A stretch of DNA of 64,000 bases, from positions 1 through 64,000 of the forward strand of contig RCNN01000044.1 of the NCBI GenBank assembly GCA_003667245.1, read 5' to 3'. This document shows, in pieces, positions 57,618-64,000 of this stretch (within the stretch, counting starts at the first letter, position 1; the number at the start of each line of letters is the position of its first letter). A program made the translations under genes and the position numbers. The DNA is from Heterostelium multicystogenum. Taxonomy: Eukaryota; Evosea; Eumycetozoa; Acytosteliales; Acytosteliaceae. The notes under the pieces were generated by a model that was not told the DNA's origin, did no database searches, and saw only the letters and a list, made by a program, of their open reading frames with translations.

Positions 57618-58905
57618 TTGTTTCTATTAATAATAATAATAATGCTGCTAATAATAGAAATAAAAATACATATAATAATAATAATAAAAAAGATTTTTGT
57701 GAATATTTGTGTGTTTTTTTTTTTTAAAACAAACTTTTAGATTATGGGGTCTAAGATATGAATATGAATATATCTAATGTATATATCTATATCTATATCT
57801 ATGTCTAAGTAGTATATATTTATTAATTGCAGTTATAATCTGTAATAAATATAAAACTTATAAATATAATAATGAATGTATGTAGAATATTTGAAGCTAA
57901 AATTACAACAACAAAAATGAAAGATGATAATATAAATATATATTTATATAGAGTTGAAAATGAAATTTAGAGGGATATATATATTTTAAAAGAATTGAAT
58001 TAGATTGGGGATAAACAATAAGATCAATAAGTGTCAATGAGTGAATTCTTTTTTTGTTTTTTAAATCATTTTTTATTATTGTTTTTTGCAAAAATAAACA
58101 ACAAATGGTCACCTGCACAAAACGATTGTCATAAAAGGGTGAAACAGGTACCAAAAAATCATTTTTTGATGAGTTTAGGTTTTTGCAAAAATTAAGAGTA
58201 AAATAAAAATGATATTTTTTTCAAAATAACACCATCATTATTTAATGGGTATCCCTTCATTTATTTAAGTGATCAATCCAAAAAATATCAGTGAGATCAA
58301 CTTGTTTTCTATCATTCAAATAGATTGAAATGATATTGTCACAGTAACTTTCATGGTTATGGGGGAGTGATTCCTACCAATATTACTTTGTCTGTTTGTA
58401 AGTTGATGTTCATTTAAATGTCACCAAATATGGTTTATTTTAATGAGATAATAAAATCATATCTTTGATTTCTAAAATATTTGTCACCACTCTAATTAAT
58501 TTGAGCTGAATTTAAGAGACAGACTGGATTTTTGTTGAGCTTTAGTAAAAGATATTATTTCAATGTGTTAAAGTTAGATACAATCTTAAAAAACACTATC
58601 AAAGAAATAGGAAAAGATTTTAAAAGATTCAGATTCTCAGTTGATAAATTAGTTATTTTATTTACAAAAATGCTAAATTGTATGGTTAGCATTAGTTTAG
58701 CAACTATTAAAATGTATATATAAATATTGTTATTCTTTTGTCATTCTTTTTTTTTTTTTGATTTTTTTTTAAGTGATATTAATTGATTGGAGGTTGTTGT
58801 AAATATATATTTATATAAAATTGTGATTGATCGGTAGTTGTTAATTACATGTGGATGTTGTTTGGTGAGTGTGATATGAAAAATATCTACTATGTGAATT
58901 TATGA
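57618..58905. other. Intergenic gap
   Basis: About 1.3 kb between two minus-strand genes. AT-rich, with ATATCTATATC repeats near 57780 and T-runs near 58745. No supported gene; the short frame at 58532-58723 is Lys/Ile-rich and isolated. Confidence 0.45.
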
Positions 58906-61398
58906 TTAACTCTTTCCAGATTTACCAAATATACTAAATTTACTCTTCTTTTTAGTGCTGACTGGGAATTGGAGTGGTGCTAAAGTTACATCGGAATGAG
59001 AGACCTCTTGTTTTATATTGAATGGCTTAATTGTTACGACAAAGGTTGTACCACTAACCAACTCTACAATTGCATCGTACCATCCGTCACCACACTTTAC
59101 TTTGCACTCGTCACCAACACGAGGTGGTTGTACATTGACGACCACAGACTCTACTGGGGGAACGGATTGTTGTTCTCCTTCATCAGTACTGCTACTGCTG
59201 TTGAGAATGGAGCGATCTGATGATTGATTCAATGGCATTGGTTGGGATGATTTTCTTGGAGCTGACCCGCTTGGTCCAATAGAGCCACTTCCGCTTCCAC
59301 TGCTACTACCACTGCCTGCTGCCATCATTCCACCCGATAATCCTATACCATTTGCTCCACTTAAGCTGTCTTTTCCTCCTATGCTATCTCTTCTATCTTT
59401 GGTCGGTAGATAGTTACTCAGTGATGATTTTTGTGACGATTCTCTCTTTAATATCGATGGAGGCATTTTGCTGCCATTGTTGTTTCCAAGTGAGCTATTA
59501 AAACTATTTGATTTCAAACTGCCACCACCGCCAAGTGGTTGAGGCTGTCCGTTAACAAGAATTCCATTGTTTGAGCCAAGTGAGTTATGTCCGTTACCAA
59601 TGTTAAGTGATCCTCCAATAGAATATTGAGTTGGAGAGGAAGCATAAACATTGACGTTGACATTGTCGGAAGCATGAGAGGAAGTTGTTTGGTGGTGATA
59701 GGCATGTAAATTGTTTGAGGTCGAAAAGTATCCACCTAAACTTGGATTGCTGCTGAATTCTGGTTTTTCAGAGGATTCTCTTGAGAGTTTTGGTGGAATT
59801 CGTTTTGGTCCTGAGGCACGTGTGACTCCGGCATGAAGATCTCCAAATGATGATATTAAATAGTCGCTTCCACCATCTTCACCATCAGAGTCCGAATCAG
59901 ATGGCTGGAAGAAATCGGATGCCAATATGTTCGATGTAGATTTATAGGAACTCTGTGAAGCACCAGCTGTTGTCAGTGGTGTTGGTGATGATGATGCTAT
60001 TTTCAATGGTGGTGAAATAGGTGCTGATGATGATCGTGAGTGCTTCGAAGGTGAGTCGACTCCTAAAAGATCAGTAGTTGAAGTGTCATTATTCGATCGG
60101 CCAACTGTTCCATTGTTATTGCTGTTTAGAATACTGGGGGGAGGTGGTGGTGTCAAACCAAGTTTTACCATATATTGATCACGCTCCTGTACCAATTGAG
60201 CAATCATTTCTTTCATCAATTTCTTTTCACGCATCGCCCTGATAAAATGTATCTTTAGCTTTTGAATGGTATGACTCATTTCTTTCTTTTGTGTCTCTAG
60301 TTGAACTACACGTTCTTTAAGATCAGAAGCCATATTTTCATCATCATTTTCATCAACTGCATGCTGGTCATCGTCGAATGATGTAGAAACCGATGCGGTT
60401 ATATGACGTCCTGAAACTGAAACACGATGTCCTTTCTTTGGATCTTCAGAGCTGATCATATGCATCTTGATCCATGGATGCTCGAGAAGTTGTGTGGCAG
60501 TTGGACGCTTATTAATGTCACGTACAAAACAAGCCAGAAGAAAATTCTTTAACTCTGCAGAGATTCCAGATGGGAAGGGTGGATGCGGATTGTTGACCAT
60601 TGCAAACATAGCGGGCATTGTTCCCAATCCCAGTAAGGTGGATTACCAGTGAGCAACTCGAGTATCGTACATCCAAGACTCCAAATATCGCATGCTGTAG
60701 AACGTGCATTCATATCCATCTGAATAACCTCTGGTGCCATCCAAAAAGGTGTTCCAACAACTGTCAACTTTCTATCCAAAGCACTGTAGGTGCATGATCC
60801 AAAGTCTGCCAACTTGATAACACCCTCTTTAGTAATCAATATATTATCACTCTTGATATCACGATGAATGACACCTTTGTCGTGTAGGTATTCAAGTCCA
60901 CGCAACACCTGACATATGTACCGACTCAGCAGTGGTTCTTGGAAATTACCATATCGCTTTGCAATCTTTGCCAAAGATCCTCCTTCAATAAACTCCAATG
61001 CAAAAAATAGATATTTTGGTGTTTCATGTGATTCAATAAATCTGACTATATTGACATGTTGTAGTGTTTGTAATAATTTAATTTCATGCTAAATAAAGAG
61101 AATAGGTTAGTACAGATGCTCGGTTTGTAACGATGATATTGATGCTCGGTTTGTAACATACTAAAATTGCAGGTAGTTGTTTTTCAGATATAATATTCTT
61201 TTCAATTTGTTTGATTGCACAGAAATCACCAGTTTCAGTATTTAGTGCTTTATATACTTTTCCAAATGCACCTTTTCCTACAGCTTCACCAATTTGCTAG
61301 AAGATTATACGACAATTAATATAAGAGATAATGAGACAGTTAACTAAACTTACATATTTACTAAATGGATCAGATGCAGAGACGGCAGTTGAGTCCAT
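58906..61398 (-). CDS. sepA-like: STE-family kinase, SepA/Cdc7-like, with C-terminal Tudor-like domain
   Basis: Exons: 61354-61398 ([15 protein letters not shown]), 61162-61296 and 58906-61088, about 787 residues. The kinase domain is at the N-terminus: [24 protein letters not shown] with the ATP Lys, [56 protein letters not shown] and [14 protein letters not shown]. This is closest to Dictyostelium SepA and fission-yeast Cdc7, which control cytokinesis. A coiled coil ([20 protein letters not shown]), a Ser/Asn/Gly-rich stretch and a small beta domain ([20 protein letters not shown]) resembling a Tudor fold follow. One frame change lies near 60625. The assignment to sepA itself is tentative; a paralogue is possible. 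Confidence 0.85.
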
Positions 61399-64000
61399 TG
61401 AAATTTAAATTATATTATACTAGAAATTTTGGATACAAATGTTAGTTTATTTGATGTTAACTATATAATAATATAAATGGTTGTTAAATGTGTTATTTTT
61501 TTGTTTAGGTTGAGAAAAGTAATATTACTTTGATGAAGTATATGGACAATTGTGGTTGGTTGGTGTTTGATCGAATTCCAAGCAATCTATTAAAGTATAG
61601 AGTATTTCTAATACAACAATAGATTAATTGATTTTTGTTAATTTATTATTCTTGGTTTGACATGAGGATCTATTAATGTTAGATTGGTTTCAAACTATTG
61701 AATTTATTTATTTCAATTTAAATTTTAAATTTAAATTATCAGCTATGTTTGATATTATGCTTGTTGTGTTAAATTGGTATGACATTTTGGTTGGTGTATA
61801 GTAGGCAAATATTGATTAGATTACTGACAACAAAAACAACAGAACAGAAACACACTATTATGGTTTGATATTTAGGTGTGTTTATTTGGAAGCTTCAATA
61901 ACAACACAACACCAACAAATAAATGATAAATTTTTTAAACCAAACAAAAAAAAAACAACACCAAACAAATAAAAGATAGCAAAGTGAAATCAAAAGAAGA
62001 AATATGCTTATGTACAGGTAATTTAGATTAAGCTTTTTGTTTTATGAATGACTATGACTGTGGTGTGTGCGATGCAATGGCAATGACTAAATTTATTAAT
62101 ACCCATAAAATAATATACCAAATATTACTATCCTGTGTTGTTGCTGCTGCTGCTGCTGTGTTGTTGTTTATTCCAATGTTTTATAAAGATGATTAATTTC
62201 TTGAATTCAATGTAGTAGTAGAAGAAGAAAAGAATGAATTACAACAATACATCACATTACTTTAGTTTTAATTAAATTTGGTCTAAGTTCATGTTTTTGT
62301 GAAACATACATAAACTACCAACAAACTAAACCAACGACACACCCACTGTTATAAAAACTGACACAAACAAACAATACACAAACAAATTTTTATAAAGTGG
62401 GTTTGTACTTCTTTGGCGACTACTACTACTTTGATATTATTGCTATTGAATCCAACTACCTATAAACTGACCAACCACATTTTATAATTTTGATTTCAAA
62501 CTAAATTTTATATCTTTGTATCTGTATGTTTATGTTCAACTCGACCCAATTTAGCTTATTTCATATCAGCTAAACATTGCCAAAGTAATAGAACAAAATA
62601 AGATGTTACCTTTTATGATATATTTATTATTTACTCTCTTTTTCTTCCTGTGTACCTTTACTATTCTTTTCTATGTTTCTAGTTTAATTTGTATATTTGT
62701 TTTTCTGACTTTATAATGATTATGATATTTCTTTAATCTATCTATCTATCTATCTATCTATCTTGCACTTCAAATATTACTATTACTACTGTTATTATTA
62801 ATATCAATTAAAGTGTGAGCTAAAAGTAAACGTACATTAAAATGATATCAGAAAAATAAAGAATTAGGCAATATGTGCTCTTTTTACCCCAGCTCTAATT
62901 ATGTTTTTATGAGGTATTATTATTTATAAAAAATCAATTTAAATTTTGTTGTCTAAAATAAAAAAAAAATACTGCCCTATCGAATAGGACCGAGAGAGGC
63001 AAACAAATGGGAACTTTTAAAAAAAAGTACACACAATATCCTTTTTAGTTTCAAAATTGAGTGAGTGTGGTGGTGTTGGTATTGGTTTTTCAAACTTGAT
63101 TTAACCGTTGTTGTTGATTGAGCTATATATCCAGGTCAACTTTTAAAATTTGTAGACAACAAACAACAGAACAACAACTGTTAGCTAAGATCAGACTAGC
63201 ATGACCACCACCGATAAACTACACAATAAAACAACAATAACAATTGATATTTGATTGTCACTACTTAGTCTGGGTATGATTGATAAGTTTACCTTTTGTT
63301 TAATTAAGTCTACTTGTCAGAAATGGATAAATCAATTGATTAAACAGTCTATCTATTTGAATTTCGATTGTATTAATATATAATTATTTGGTTTCTATTA
63401 TTTTTATATTAATAAATAAATAATTTGATTAACAAGATCTTAGAAGTTATTATTCTTTAAAATCTTTTTTCTTTATAAATAAATATTAAACTACTATTAT
63501 TATTATTATTATTATTATTATAACATTAAGTTTAATCTAAATCATTTTAAAAGTAAACTTTCTATTCTATTTCTATCTTCTCAGACTCTGATTCTTATTA
63601 TTCTTATTGTTCTAATAAGGTTATGTAATTTTGGATGATGGATAAATATAAATAATAATAATATCAATTGAAATATTATTATCTTATTTTATCTTAATTA
63701 ATATATGTTTTAAATAAATGGATGTAATTGATAATAATCCCATAGATTAGATATGGTGAGATCATTCTAATCTATGGGCATTTGTTAAATCAAAATCAAA
63801 ACAATAAATAAAGATATAGAAAATTTCAATGTAGAGTATATTCTTAAAATTCATTTATAATTGTTGTCTATTATTATTATATGCAGAGTGAATGGTTGGT
63901 TGAATAGTAATAAAGATAGGTACTATTAGTAATATCAACACACACTAAAACCCAAACAGTAGAGGTTTACCATCCACCCATGATCATCCCCCACAACACT
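61399..64000. other. Long AT-rich gap to the window end
   Basis: About 2.6 kb upstream of the kinase gene, so it includes that promoter. It holds (CTAT)n near 62738-62763, (TTA)n near 63498, CTG runs near 62143 and a 13-bp inverted repeat at 63739-63778 (separate entry). No exon-like sequence recognised on either strand. Confidence 0.45.
63739..63778. repeat. 13-bp perfect inverted repeat, 14-bp loop
   Basis: CCCATAGATTAGA at 63739-63751 and its exact complement TCTAATCTATGGG at 63766-63778. As RNA it would make a stable hairpin. It has more G+C than its surroundings and no coding context. Confidence 0.85.

Noticed and set aside
1..64000. CRISPR arrays, rRNA genes, LTR or TRE retrotransposons, viral genes
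   Set aside because: No regularly spaced repeats, rRNA cores, integrase/reverse-transcriptase motifs or viral structural genes seen on either strand.

Overview
The window reads as nuclear DNA of a dictyostelid social amoeba. The AT-rich intergenic DNA is full of short A/T repeats. Coding regions carry long Asn, Gln and Ser runs. Introns are short (about 55-130 nt), mostly GTAAG...TTTAG. Several genes point to this group specifically: a circularly permuted Ras protein (cpRas), a membrane guanylate-cyclase-like gene, a SepA/Cdc7-like kinase and a Crinkler-type gene. I cannot name the species; base composition looks less extreme than D. discoideum.

Layout, left to right. 1-2286 (-): 5' half of a membrane class III cyclase. 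4251-5815 (+): cytochrome P450. 8637-10704 (+): PAP2-type membrane phosphatase. 11680-15691 (+): RUN plus Rubicon-homology protein. 16.1-16.4 kb: GC-rich hairpin island, a candidate ncRNA. 17177-18721 (+): purple-acid-phosphatase-like protein. 18943-19311 (+): TMEM258, an oligosaccharyltransferase subunit. 19535-20559 (-): methylisocitrate lyase (PrpB). 20798-21214 (+): small membrane protein. 21427-23982 (-): XPB helicase. 24538-25616 (+): IMPACT. 25830-26177 (-): ribosomal protein L39. 26536-29502 (+): exocyst Sec10. 29546-31503 (-): WDR18/Ipi3. 31909 (+): possible mitochondrial protein. 33672-33744 (+): tRNA-Lys(CUU). 34034-36120 (+): Crinkler-type NTPase-nuclease. 39660-42532 (+): zinc-finger RhoGEF. 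42551-42693: 29-bp perfect inverted repeat. 43939-45381 (+): sterol-glucosyltransferase-like enzyme. 45476-47777 (-): AMSH-type deubiquitinase. 48694-49559 (-): conserved-looking small protein. 49804-50481 (+): MaoC hot-dog protein. 51415-53928 (+): cpRas-VWA protein. About 54340-55359 (+): orphan gene. 55444-57617 (-): BAR plus RasGAP-like protein. 58906-61398 (-): SepA-like kinase.

There are no operons; genes are monocistronic. Several tail-to-tail pairs are tight (44 bp Sec10/WDR18, 94 bp glycosyltransferase/AMSH, 84 bp orphan/BAR-GAP), and head-to-head pairs share compact promoter gaps. Themes recur but are not proof of a joint pathway: membrane traffic (Sec10, RUN-RH, AMSH, BAR-GAP, RhoGEF), small-GTPase signalling (cpRas, RhoGEF, GAP-like, SepA-like) and core housekeeping (XPB, L39, WDR18, TMEM258).

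Many genes are interrupted by single-base frameshifts between intact conserved motifs, including genes expected to be essential (XPB, TMEM258). I read most of these as uncorrected indels in the assembly rather than pseudogenes. Exon coordinates come from GT/AG signals and reading phase by eye. The most notable items are the cpRas-VWA gene, the Crinkler-type gene next to the tRNA, catalytic-residue losses in several enzyme families, the bacterial-type PrpB with introns, and two unexplained structured non-coding elements.
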